From assembly GCF_002979435.1 (NCBI RefSeq), contig NZ_PCOV01000002.1, positions 310,001 through 374,000 on the forward strand: DNA of 64,000 nt, written 5' to 3'. This DNA is from Microbacterium sp. MYb66. Lineage in GTDB: Bacteria > Actinomycetota > Actinomycetes > Actinomycetales > Microbacteriaceae. A model generated the notes under the pieces. The model was not told the DNA's origin, made no database searches, and worked only from the letters and a program-made list of their open reading frames with translations. A program made the translations under genes and the position numbers. Below, piece by piece: positions 49,176 to 57,225 of this stretch (its first letter is position 1; every line of letters begins with the position of its first letter).

Positions 49176-49604
49176 ATGACCGATCGCAAGCTCGCCCTGG
49201 AGGCCTGGGAGAGCCTGTTCCGCGCGCAGCACGAGTTGTTCACCGAGATGATGACCGACTTCGAGCACAGCGACATCGCACAGGCCGAGTACGACGTGCT
49301 GCTCACCGTCACCCGCTCCCCCGGCATGACCGCGCGGCTGCGCGACATCACCTCGAACATGCTGATCAGCCAGCCCAGCGTCTCGCGCCTGGTCGACCGC
49401 ATGGTCACCCGCGGACTCGTGGCCAAGTGCGCCGACCCCGACGACGGACGCGGTGCGCTGATCCGCGCGACCGACGAAGGCGCGCGGGCGTTCCGCTCCC
49501 TCGCCACCGTGCACGGGCGCTCGATCGCCGACCGCATGTCCCGCCTCGACGACGACGAACTGCGCACCCTGCGCGATCTCGCGGAGAAGCTCCGCACCCG
49601 CTGA
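49176..49604 (+). CDS. MarR-family transcriptional regulator (second)
   Basis: A 142-residue regulator beginning MTDRKLALEAWESLFRAQHE. The winged helix spans EYDVLLTVTRSPGMTARLRD, then ITSNMLISQPSVSRLVDRMV (recognition helix) and CADPDDGRGALIRATDEGAR (wing). TATTCT ends 6 nt before the ATG, so it is probably leaderless, starting after the terminator of the upstream short transcript. It precedes the SPFH gene by 112 nt in the same direction. Targets and ligand are unknown; it differs clearly from the MarR at 48.4 kb. Confidence 0.92.
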   Translation: MTDRKLALEAWESLFRAQHELFTEMMTDFEHSDIAQAEYDVLLTVTRSPGMTARLRDITSNMLISQPSVSRLVDRMVTRGLVAKCADPDDGRGALIRATDEGARAFRSLATVHGRSIADRMSRLDDDELRTLRDLAEKLRTR

Positions 49605-49716
49605 TCCGCTGCCGCGAGAACGACCCCCGTCCTTTTCTGGCAGGGTGGAAACCGTACGCCCGCTGTGTCGCGGGCACGTCAGACCGCCCCCTCGGGGGGA
49701 ACCAGGGAGGTCATCC

Positions 49717-51318
49717 ATGGAGATCGCCGGAATCGTCGGCATCCTCGTCATCGTCGGAATCGCGGTCGTCGTCGCCGTCGTCCTGCTCCTCATCCTGCTG
49801 CTGTTCGCACGCAGCTGGATCAAGGTCGCTCGAGCCGACGAGGCCCTCGTCATCTCGGGACGCAAGCAGAAGGTGCAGACCGCAGTCCTCTCGGCAGACG
49901 GCTCGAGCAGGTCCGAGATGTCGGAGTCGCCCGTCACCGTCATCGTGAACGGCAAGTCGCTCGTCAACCCGATCACGCAGCGCCACGAGATCATCTCGCT
50001 GCGCTCGCGCCAGGTCTCCCTCAACGCCGAAGCGCAGTCGCTCGACAGCGTCACCCTGAACGTCGACGGTGTCGCGATCGTGAAGATCGGCTCCGACCCG
50101 ATCCTGGTCCGCCGCGCGGCCGAGCGCTTCGCCTCGCAGGACAAGGCCATCGAGCAGTTCACGACCGAGCAGCTCGAAGGTGCACTCCGCGGCATCGTCG
50201 CCACGCTCTCGGTGGTCGAGCTGATGCGCGAGCGGAAGAAGTTCTCCGACCAGATCGCCGCCGACGTCTCGCAGGAGCTCGCCGAGCAGGGCCTCATCCT
50301 GGACTCGTTCCAGATCAAGGGCATCACCGACAAGGTCGGCTACATCCAGTCGCTGGGCGCCCCGGAGATCCAGGCGAAGCGTCAGTCCGCCGAGATCTCG
50401 CAGACCAACGCCGACCGCGCGATCAACCAGAAGAACATCGCCAACCAGGAAGCCAACCTGATCGAGCAGACCGCGCTCGACACCAACACGGCCAACTCCG
50501 ACTCCGGCATCGGTCGCGCCCGCGCCGAAGCCGAGCAGGCCGAGGCCCTGGCCCGCGCCCAGGCCGAGCAGGCCGTTCTGCAGCAGCAGGCCGAGAACAA
50601 GCAGGCCCAGCTCGATGCCGACGTGAAGCGCGTCGCCGACGCACAGCGCTACGAGGCCGAGACCCGGGCACAGGCCGAGCTCTACACCCGCGAGCGCGCC
50701 GCCGAGGCTGCCGCGATCGAGCAGGTCAAGCAGGCCGAGGCCCGCACCCGCATCGCCGAGCAGCAGGCCCAGGCCGACAAGGCCCGCGCCGACGGTGAGG
50801 CCGCCGCCGCGATCGCCAAGGCCAGCGGTGAGGCGAATGCCCTGCGCGCCCAGGCCGAAGCCGAGGCCGAGGCCCGCCGCCTGCGCGCCAGCGCCGAGGC
50901 CGACGCCATCCGCGCCGAGGGTGACGCGCGCGCCGCAGCCCTCGAGGCCGAAGCCAAGGCCATCGCCTCGAACCAGGACGCGTTCCTGTCGCAGCGGGTG
51001 CTCGAAGTGCTGCCGTCGATCATGGCCGAGTTCTCGAAGGGCTACGCGGCGATCGGCAACGTGTCGATCATCGGGAGCTCCGGCGAAGACGGCGCCTCGA
51101 ACGTCGTCGGCGCCGACAGCGCGAAGGCTCTGGCCTCGGTCTTCGGCAGCGTCCACTCGGCGACGGGGCTCGACCTCGCCGGCATCATCCAGGGGCAGGC
51201 CGTCGGTCGCGGCTTCGGTGCAGGAGTCGCGGAGGCCACTGCTCCGGCATCCGCACCGCGCGTTCCGACGCCGACCACTCCGCCGCCGCCTGCACCGCCG
51301 GCTCCCGCAACGGAGTAG
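49717..51318 (+). CDS. SPFH/flotillin-family membrane-scaffold protein
   Basis: A 533-residue flotillin-like protein. The N-terminal membrane helix (about 5-32) leads into an SPFH/Band-7 domain (about 35-215: RADEALVISGRKQKVQTAVL; SLRSRQVSLNAEAQSLDSVT; LDSFQIKGITDKVGYIQSLG). A long Ala/Glu/Gln/Arg coiled coil follows (about 215-430) with the flotillin-type EA repeats, then a C-terminal domain and a Pro-rich tail (PTPTTPPPPAPPAPATE). GGGAGG precedes the ATG at 49717. Bacterial flotillins organise membrane microdomains. There is no adjacent NfeD gene, the common partner, so any NfeD would be elsewhere. Confidence 0.94.
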   Translation: MEIAGIVGILVIVGIAVVVAVVLLLILLLFARSWIKVARADEALVISGRKQKVQTAVLSADGSSRSEMSESPVTVIVNGKSLVNPITQRHEIISLRSRQVSLNAEAQSLDSVTLNVDGVAIVKIGSDPILVRRAAERFASQDKAIEQFTTEQLEGALRGIVATLSVVELMRERKKFSDQIAADVSQELAEQGLILDSFQIKGITDKVGYIQSLGAPEIQAKRQSAEISQTNADRAINQKNIANQEANLIEQTALDTNTANSDSGIGRARAEAEQAEALARAQAEQAVLQQQAENKQAQLDADVKRVADAQRYEAETRAQAELYTRERAAEAAAIEQVKQAEARTRIAEQQAQADKARADGEAAAAIAKASGEANALRAQAEAEAEARRLRASAEADAIRAEGDARAAALEAEAKAIASNQDAFLSQRVLEVLPSIMAEFSKGYAAIGNVSIIGSSGEDGASNVVGADSAKALASVFGSVHSATGLDLAGIIQGQAVGRGFGAGVAEATAPASAPRVPTPTTPPPPAPPAPATE

Positions 51319-51434
51319 TCACCACACGACAGCGGATGCCGCGGCCGGTTCGGTCGCGGCATCCGCTGTTTCCTGTCCGGGTTCCCGCGTTGTGGACGAT
51401 TCCGGGGGTCGACCCGACCAGGCAGACTGGACGG

Positions 51435-53990
51435 ATGACGCCCGCCGCTTTCGACCTCGACGTCATCGGCGCGGGCCTCTCTTTCGCGGCTGCCCTCGAC
51501 GAGCTCTCCGCAGCGCTCGATGCGAGCGGGTCGGTGGTGGTGACCGCACCACCGGGCACGGGCAAGACCACACTCGTGCCCCCGCTCGTGGCATCGCGGT
51601 CCACCGGTCGGGTGATCGTCACCCAGCCTCGCCGTGTCGCCGCCCGCGCCGCAGCCCGCCGCCTCGCCCACCTCGACGGCTCTCCACTCGGCTCACGCGT
51701 GGGCTTCACCGTCCGCGGCGAGCGCTCCGCGGGGTCTGCGACACAGGTCGAGTTCGTCACGGCCGGCGTGCTCCTGCGGCGCATGCTCGACGACCCAGGA
51801 CTCGACGGTGTGGATGCCGTGATCATCGACGAGGTGCACGAGCGCGCGCTCGAGACCGACCTGCTGATCGGCCTGCTCTCGGAGGTGCGCGAGCTGCGGG
51901 ACGACCTCGTGGTCATCGCCATGTCCGCCACCCTCGACGCGGCGCGCATCGCCGCCGTGATCGGCACGGAGGAGCTTCCCGCGCCGATCGTCGACCATGA
52001 CGTCGCCGCCTTCCCGCTTACCGAGCGCTGGGCTCCGAGCCCCGTGCCGCGCCTCGATGAGCGCGGAGTCACCTGGGGGTTCCTCGACCACGTCGCGAGC
52101 GTCACGACATCCGCGGCCCTGGATCTGATCCGCGAAGACCCGCAGGCCGACGTGCTGGTCTTCGCACCCGGCGCCCGCGAGGTGGCGGAGATCGCCCGCC
52201 GCGTCCGCGCCGCGAGCGACGGGTTCGATGTGCGGGAGCTCCACGGCCAGATCCCCCCGGCGGAGCAGGATGCGGTGATCCGCGGCCGCACGTCGCAGGA
52301 CCTGCCACGCATCATCGTCACGACCTCTCTCGCGGAGTCGTCGCTCACGGTGCCGGGGGTGCGTCTGGTCGTGGACACCTGCCTGTCGCGGCATCCGCAG
52401 CGCGACGCCGCCCGCGGCATGACCGGCTTGGTCACCAGCGCAGCCTCCCGCTCGTCGTGCGTGCAGCGCGCGGGCCGCGCCACCCGCCAGGGCCCCGGCG
52501 CCGTGATCCGCTGCGTCGACGAGCGCACCTATGCGGCCGCTCCTGCCCGCCCGGTCCCCGAGATCGCCGTGATCGACCTCGCGGATGCCGCACTGCTGCT
52601 CGCGTGCTGGGGCGCCCCGAGCGGGACCGGACTGCGGATGATCGACCCGCTGCCCGCCGAGAACCTGGCCGATGCCCTCGCGGTGCTTCGCGGTCTCGGA
52701 GCCATCGACGACGACGGTCGCGCCACTGCGGAGGGTCGTGTCCTGGCACGCATTCCCACCGATCCGCGGCTCGCCCGTGCTCTCCGCGACGGCAGTCCGG
52801 CGGTGGGCAGCCGGCTCGCAGCCGAGGTCGTCGCGCTGCTGGGGGGCGACCTGCGGGTCCCCGAGGCCGACGTGGCGCAGGCACTCGTCGCGCTGCGCGG
52901 CGGACGAACGCCGGAATCCCGCCGCTGGCGCGACGATGCGAATCGTCTCGAGCGCATGGTCCGTCCGACGCCCAGCGTCCGCTCGGATCTCGACGGCGTC
53001 GGCCTCGTGATCGCGCTGGCCTTCCCCGAGCGGATCGCCCACCGCGTCGAGCGCACCGCCGAGGGAGCGACGTTCCTCTTGGCGTCCGGGACCAGGGCGG
53101 GGTTGCGGGGTTCGCTCGCCGCGGTCGAATGGGTCGCGGTCGCCGATGTCGCGCGCGCCTCCGGACGCGCGACGGCCGGGTCCGGTGCGATCATCCGCGC
53201 CGCCGCGGTTCTCACCGAAGCGCAGATGGAGCACGCCGCGAGCCATCTGATGACCGACCGTGTCGAGGCGGAGCTCGCCGGAGGGCGGGTCCAGGCTCGG
53301 CGCGAGCGCCGGGTCGGCGCGATCCTGCGGTCCTCTGCACCCGTGAAGGCATCGGCACAGGAAGGCCGCGATGCCGTGCGCCGCGCGCTCCGCCGCGACG
53401 GGCTCGGCATGTTCACCTGGTCCGACACCGCAGGCGCCCTGCGCCGTCGGCTGGCTCTGCTGCGGCGGGAGCTCGGGGCCCCCTGGCCCGATGTGTCGGA
53501 TGCCGGACTGGTCGAGACCCTCGACGTGTGGCTGGCACCCGAGCTCGATCGCCTTGCTTCCGGCACCCCCGCGGCACGGGTGGAACTGGCCTCACCTCTT
53601 CGCCGTCTGCTGCCGTGGCCTGAAGCAGCGGGCCTCGATGAGCTCGTGCCGGAACGCCTCGAAGTCCCCAGCGGATCCCGTGTCCGCATCATCTACCCGG
53701 AACCCGACGGCGACCCGAGTGCACGGCCTGTCGTCGCCGTGAAGCTGCAGGAGTGCTTCGGCTGGGCGGAGACGCCCCGGCTCGTCGACGGGCGGGTACC
53801 GGTCCTGTTCCACCTCCTGTCCCCCGCGGGGCGTCCGCTCGCGGTCACCGACGACCTCGCCTCCTTCTGGTCCGGTCCCTACGCTCAGGTGCGCGCCGAG
53901 ATGCGCGGGCGCTACCCCCGGCATCCATGGCCCGAGGATCCGTGGGCCGCCGCACCGACCAAGCACACCAAGAACCGCGCCGCGCGCTGA
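51435..53990 (+). CDS. hrpB: ATP-dependent helicase HrpB
   Basis: An 851-residue DEAH-box RNA-type helicase. Motif I is APPGTGKTTLVPP (about 38-50), Ia is TQPRRVAARAAARRL, II is IIDEVHERALETD (DEVH box), III is MSATLDA, and VI is QRAGRATRQGPG. The C-terminal HrpB-specific region ends DPWAAAPTKHTKN, where the W-P-E-DP-W-A-A-x-PT motif is diagnostic. The ATG at 51435 lies 6 nt after CAGACT, possibly leaderless. HrpB function in bacteria is largely unknown. It is monocistronic here and converges on the ABC-2 exporter genes. Confidence 0.95.
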   Translation: MTPAAFDLDVIGAGLSFAAALDELSAALDASGSVVVTAPPGTGKTTLVPPLVASRSTGRVIVTQPRRVAARAAARRLAHLDGSPLGSRVGFTVRGERSAGSATQVEFVTAGVLLRRMLDDPGLDGVDAVIIDEVHERALETDLLIGLLSEVRELRDDLVVIAMSATLDAARIAAVIGTEELPAPIVDHDVAAFPLTERWAPSPVPRLDERGVTWGFLDHVASVTTSAALDLIREDPQADVLVFAPGAREVAEIARRVRAASDGFDVRELHGQIPPAEQDAVIRGRTSQDLPRIIVTTSLAESSLTVPGVRLVVDTCLSRHPQRDAARGMTGLVTSAASRSSCVQRAGRATRQGPGAVIRCVDERTYAAAPARPVPEIAVIDLADAALLLACWGAPSGTGLRMIDPLPAENLADALAVLRGLGAIDDDGRATAEGRVLARIPTDPRLARALRDGSPAVGSRLAAEVVALLGGDLRVPEADVAQALVALRGGRTPESRRWRDDANRLERMVRPTPSVRSDLDGVGLVIALAFPERIAHRVERTAEGATFLLASGTRAGLRGSLAAVEWVAVADVARASGRATAGSGAIIRAAAVLTEAQMEHAASHLMTDRVEAELAGGRVQARRERRVGAILRSSAPVKASAQEGRDAVRRALRRDGLGMFTWSDTAGALRRRLALLRRELGAPWPDVSDAGLVETLDVWLAPELDRLASGTPAARVELASPLRRLLPWPEAAGLDELVPERLEVPSGSRVRIIYPEPDGDPSARPVVAVKLQECFGWAETPRLVDGRVPVLFHLLSPAGRPLAVTDDLASFWSGPYAQVRAEMRGRYPRHPWPEDPWAAAPTKHTKNRAAR

Positions 53991-54012
53991 GTGGCGACCC
54001 TGGCCCTCGGAT

Positions 54013-54747
54013 TCAGCGCGTGCGTCGCCGCAGCGTCAGCGACGCGAGCACCAGGGCCCCCACAGCGAAGGCCACGACGATCAGCAGCGGACCGAACACG
54101 TCCCAGCCCTCGTCCCCCGCGGCGACGGCGTTGATGGTGTCGATCGCGTAGCTCAGCGGCAGCCAGTCCGAGATGGCGTGCAGCACGTCGGGCATCTGGT
54201 CGCGCGGCATGAAGAGGCCGCCGAGGATGATCTGCGGGAACACCAGCAGCGGCATGAACTGCACCGCCTGGAACTCGGTCTGCGCGAAGGCGCTCGCGAG
54301 CAGTCCGAGAGCCGTGCCGAGAAGCGCATCCACGACCGCGACCAGGCCCAGCTGCCACAGCGGACCGTCGACGTCGAGTCCGCACACCCCGACCGCGAAC
54401 GACACGGTGATCACCGCCTGGAGCAGGGCCATCAGTCCGAACGCGAGCGCGTAGCCGAGGATGAAGTCGGCTTTCTCGAGGGGTGTCGTCATCAGCCGTT
54501 CCAGCGTCCCCGATCGGCGCTCGCGCAGAGTGGTGATCGACGTGATGAGGAACATCACGATGAACGGGAACAGTGCCAGGATCGCACCGCCGAACTGGTC
54601 GAAGACGCCCTCCTGGTCGCTGAACAGCCACGCGAAGAGGCCGACCAGCAGACTCGGTGCCACGAGCATCAGGGCGATCGACCGCGGGTCGTGCCGCAGC
54701 TGGGCGAGCACGCGGCCGGAGGTGGCGAGCATCCGGCGGCCGTTCAT
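54013..54747 (-). CDS. ABC-2 type transporter permease
   Basis: A 244-residue exporter membrane subunit with six hydrophobic segments. ITTLRERRSGTLERLMTTPL after the second helix is the ABC-2 motif (R-x-x-G-T-L-E-x-L), and FMPLLVFPQIILGGLFMPRD near the C terminus is also typical. ATG at 54747 overlaps the TGA of the ATPase gene by 4 bp, so the two are co-translated. Together they form a drug, polyketide or lipid exporter of the DrrAB kind. It is controlled by the TetR encoded upstream through the operator at 55.5 kb. Confidence 0.93.
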   Translation of the reverse strand: MNGRRMLATSGRVLAQLRHDPRSIALMLVAPSLLVGLFAWLFSDQEGVFDQFGGAILALFPFIVMFLITSITTLRERRSGTLERLMTTPLEKADFILGYALAFGLMALLQAVITVSFAVGVCGLDVDGPLWQLGLVAVVDALLGTALGLLASAFAQTEFQAVQFMPLLVFPQIILGGLFMPRDQMPDVLHAISDWLPLSYAIDTINAVAAGDEGWDVFGPLLIVVAFAVGALVLASLTLRRRTR

Positions 54748-55529
54748 TCGCCGGCCTCCTCGTGCTGGCCGCGCGCTTCTCGGCGCGATCGCCGCGTATC
54801 CCCGCCGCCGGCCGCGCGGTCGCGCTCGATCAGCGCCAGGAATGCCGCTTCGGCGTCGGCCGTGCCGGTGTCGGCGAGGAGCGAGGCCGGAGTCGTGTCG
54901 GCGATGATCCGCCCCTCGCGCATCAACAGCAGTCGGTCGCAGCGCACGGCCTCGTCCATCACATGGCTCGAAACGATGAGCGTGACGCCCCGTTCGGCGA
55001 GCCGCCGGAACAGGGCCCACACCTCGGCCCGCAGCACGGGGTCGAGCCCGACCGTCGGCTCATCCAGCACGACGAGTTCGGGGGAGCCGATCAACGCGAC
55101 GGCGAGCGACACCCGTGTCGCCTGCCCACCGCTCAGCGAGTCGACGAGCTGTCCCGCCTGCGGGCCGAGACCGACCTCGTCGATGACCCGCTCGACATCA
55201 CCCTTCGGCGCTTTCAGGAGCGACGCGAAGTACGAGAGGTTCTCGCGCACGCTGAGGTCGCCGTAGACCGATGCCCCCTGCGTGCCATACGCCACACGGT
55301 GCCGCAGCCGGCGTGAGCCACCCGGCTCCCCCAACACCGTCACGTCGCCCGAAGCGATCTTCTGCACTCCGACGATCGACCGCATGAGGGTGGTCTTGCC
55401 GCATCCCGAAGGCCCGAGCAGACCGGTGATCTGTCCGCGGGGGACTGCGAGGTCGATCCCGTCGAACACGTGCACGGCTCCGCGGCGCACGCGCAGCTGC
55501 GAGATCTCCACAGCCGATTTATTCATCAT
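54744..55529 (-). CDS. ABC exporter ATP-binding protein
   Basis: A 261-residue DrrA-like ATPase. Walker A is LLGPSGCGKTTLMRSIVG, the Q-loop is RVAYGTQGASVYGDLSVREN, the signature is DSLSGGQATRVSLAVALIG, Walker B is ELVVLDEPTVGLDPVLRAEV, and the H-loop lies in IVSSHVMDEAVRCDRLL. The ATG at 55529 is predicted to be leaderless: TTGACC-N17-CATAAT ends 7 nt upstream. A palindrome ATTCATCA-N2-TGATGAAT overlaps the start and -10. The N-terminal extension of the longer open frame is not needed. Confidence 0.93.
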   Translation of the reverse strand: MMNKSAVEISQLRVRRGAVHVFDGIDLAVPRGQITGLLGPSGCGKTTLMRSIVGVQKIASGDVTVLGEPGGSRRLRHRVAYGTQGASVYGDLSVRENLSYFASLLKAPKGDVERVIDEVGLGPQAGQLVDSLSGGQATRVSLAVALIGSPELVVLDEPTVGLDPVLRAEVWALFRRLAERGVTLIVSSHVMDEAVRCDRLLLMREGRIIADTTPASLLADTGTADAEAAFLALIERDRAAGGGDTRRSRREARGQHEEAGE

Positions 55530-55565
55530 GTGATGAATTATGCGCCTGCGACGTGGCCAGGTCAA
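55521..55565 (-). promoter_or_regulatory. Exporter promoter with TetR operator over the start codon
   Basis: On the minus strand TTGACC (55560-55565), 17 bp, then CATAAT (55537-55542) drive a leaderless ATG at 55529. The inverted repeat ATTCATCATGTGATGAAT (55521-55538) has 8-bp arms and covers the -10 edge and the start codon. This is an ideal repressor site for the TetR encoded just upstream. Confidence 0.75.
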
Positions 55566-55670
55566 CGGGATCCGCACCGCGACCCGCACGATGTCGGAGT
55601 CGGCACGGAACTCCGATATCGCGCGGAACGGCGGCGGGGTCGGTGGGCGGGGTGGGAGCCGTCGTCCGGG

Positions 55671-56267
55671 TCAGTCGAAGAGGTAACGCTGCACGGTCGG
55701 GCCGACGCGGTCGACGAGCTCGTCGACCGACGCGGCGGCGAGCGCCGGGAGCCGCAGCACATAGCGGGTGATCAGCATGCCGGCGATCTGCGAGGCGACG
55801 AGGGATGCGCGCAGATCGGCGTCGTCCACGTCGAGGCTCCGCGCGACGCGGGAGAGGAGCTCGCGCGAGAGGAAGCCCGCCAGCAGCGGTGTCGTGAGCC
55901 GACTGCCGATCGCGGTGCGCAGCAGCATGACTCCGCGCCGCCGCACCTCGGGCTGCTCGAACGACTCGAGCACGTAGCGGATCAGCCGCTCACCGATCTC
56001 GTCACGGGGCCCGGCGAGGATCCCCGGGACGTCGACGTCCGGCCGCAGGGGGATGCCGACCGCCTCGGCGAAGAGGTCGGCCTTGGTTCCGAAGTAGTGG
56101 TGCACGAGCGCGGAGTCCACACCGGCCCGGGCGGCGATCGAACGGATCGTCGCCGCGTCGTACCCCTTCTCACCGAAGTCGTCGACCGCCGCCGCGATGA
56201 TGCGCGCTCGCGAGTCGGAGCCGCCCCTCGGGCGCCCTCGCCGACGCGGTGGCTTCTGCTCGGTCAT
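55671..56267 (-). CDS. TetR-family regulator of the ABC exporter
   Basis: A 198-residue repressor. The N terminus has the basic RRRGRPRGG tract and HTH ARIIAAAVDDFGEKGYDAAT, then IRSIAARAGVDSALVHHYFG and TKADLFAEAVGIPL. The C-terminal domain (LRYVLESFEQPEVRRRGVML-like helices, ending DRVGPTVQRYLFD) matches the TetR_C group found with DrrAB-type exporters. The ATG at 56267 gives normal length. It is encoded 141 nt upstream of the exporter on the same strand, and the palindrome over the exporter start is its probable target. Confidence 0.92.
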   Translation of the reverse strand: MTEQKPPRRRGRPRGGSDSRARIIAAAVDDFGEKGYDAATIRSIAARAGVDSALVHHYFGTKADLFAEAVGIPLRPDVDVPGILAGPRDEIGERLIRYVLESFEQPEVRRRGVMLLRTAIGSRLTTPLLAGFLSRELLSRVARSLDVDDADLRASLVASQIAGMLITRYVLRLPALAAASVDELVDRVGPTVQRYLFD

Positions 56268-56314
56268 GCCCGCCAGCCTACGACCCGCTGCGGACGACCG
56301 ATCTCGAGCCGGGC

Positions 56315-57070
56315 TCAGTCGAGCAGATGGCGGAGGTAGCGTTTCGGATGCTCGAGGAACGAGCGCCAGTGGTTCACGATCTCGAGGTCGCTCCACTCGG
56401 CCGGGCGGACGCCCCACTCCCCGACCTCGAGGATCTTCGCCCCGGGAAGAGCTGCCAGCACCGGCGAATGCGTCGCGCACAGCACCTGGCCACCCTCGTC
56501 GGCGATGCGGCGGAGCACGGCGATCAGCGCGAGCGTGGAGTTGAACGACAGCGCCGCCTCCGGCTCGTCGAGACAGTAGAAGCCGGGCTCGTCGAAGCGG
56601 CTCTCCAGCAGTGCGAGGAACGACTCCCCGTGACTCATCTCGTGGAACGGCACATCGGGCGCGCTCATCGACGGGTTGTCTTCGAGGTAGGTGTAGAACG
56701 AGTGCATCGTCTCGGCTCGCAGGAAGAATCCCCACCGGCTGGCACCCACGCCGCGCTGCAGCCGCAGCCACTCCGACAGCGGCGATTCGGTCGCACGTGT
56801 CGTGTGCCTGGCCTGGCGGGAGCCACCCTCCGGCGAGAGTCCGTACGCGATCGCGACGCCCTCGACCAGGGTCGACTTGCCGCTGCCGTTCTCGCCCACG
56901 AGGAACGTGACCCCGGGGTCGAGGTCGATCCCCTCGCGAAGCACCTGGGCGACGGCCGGGATGGTGGTCGGCCACTCTTCTCCCCCCGTCGGGGCGTCGT
57001 CGTTCGGGCGCACCGCCACGACGGGTTGCTGGCGTCGGCGGCGGGAGGTCGGCTCCCAGAACTCATCCAT
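56315..57070 (-). CDS. AAA-family ATPase (ABC/SMC-like, stand-alone)
   Basis: A 251-residue soluble ATPase. Walker A is FLVGENGSGKSTLVEGVA (about 57-74), a signature-like MSHGESFLALLESRF follows, Walker B is FYCLDEPEAALSFNSTLAL, and ATHSPVLAALPGAKILEVGE supplies the switch His. This is the compact RecF/ABC-type ATPase often annotated as a putative ATPase. No membrane domain or nuclease is attached. The ATG at 57070 follows GGAGCACG; the open frame extends upstream without similarity. A partner protein such as a toxin or nuclease is not encoded beside it. Function unknown. Confidence 0.85.
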   Translation of the reverse strand: MDEFWEPTSRRRRQQPVVAVRPNDDAPTGGEEWPTTIPAVAQVLREGIDLDPGVTFLVGENGSGKSTLVEGVAIAYGLSPEGGSRQARHTTRATESPLSEWLRLQRGVGASRWGFFLRAETMHSFYTYLEDNPSMSAPDVPFHEMSHGESFLALLESRFDEPGFYCLDEPEAALSFNSTLALIAVLRRIADEGGQVLCATHSPVLAALPGAKILEVGEWGVRPAEWSDLEIVNHWRSFLEHPKRYLRHLLD

Positions 57071-57126
57071 CGTGCTCCTCCGCGCGTGTCGTCTCGTGGA
57101 GGCTACCGGCATCCTCGGACACGGTC

Positions 57127-57202
57127 GAGCCACCCCCTTCTGCGTGAGCCACCCCTCTGCGTGCGTACGCAGAGGGGTGGCTCACACGCAGAGGGGCGGT
57201 TC
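57127..57202 (-). terminator. Compound terminator made of repeated GAGCCACCCC units
   Basis: The core is a perfect 19-bp stem, GTGAGCCACCCCTCTGCGT (57144-57162) with ACGCAGAGGGGTGGCTCAC (57167-57185). A second, imperfect copy of each arm flanks it (57127-57143 and 57186-57202), so two direct copies are followed by two inverted ones. It lies 24 nt after the sdaA stop and would terminate strongly in both directions. Confidence 0.8.
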
Positions 57203-57225
57203 GGCCCGGAACGGAGTCCGGACCG

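Noticed and set aside
54013..55529. Assigning the exporter as a daunorubicin-type (DrrAB) resistance system
   Set aside because: The architecture matches, but this general family also exports lipids and other drugs; nothing in the sequence fixes the substrate.
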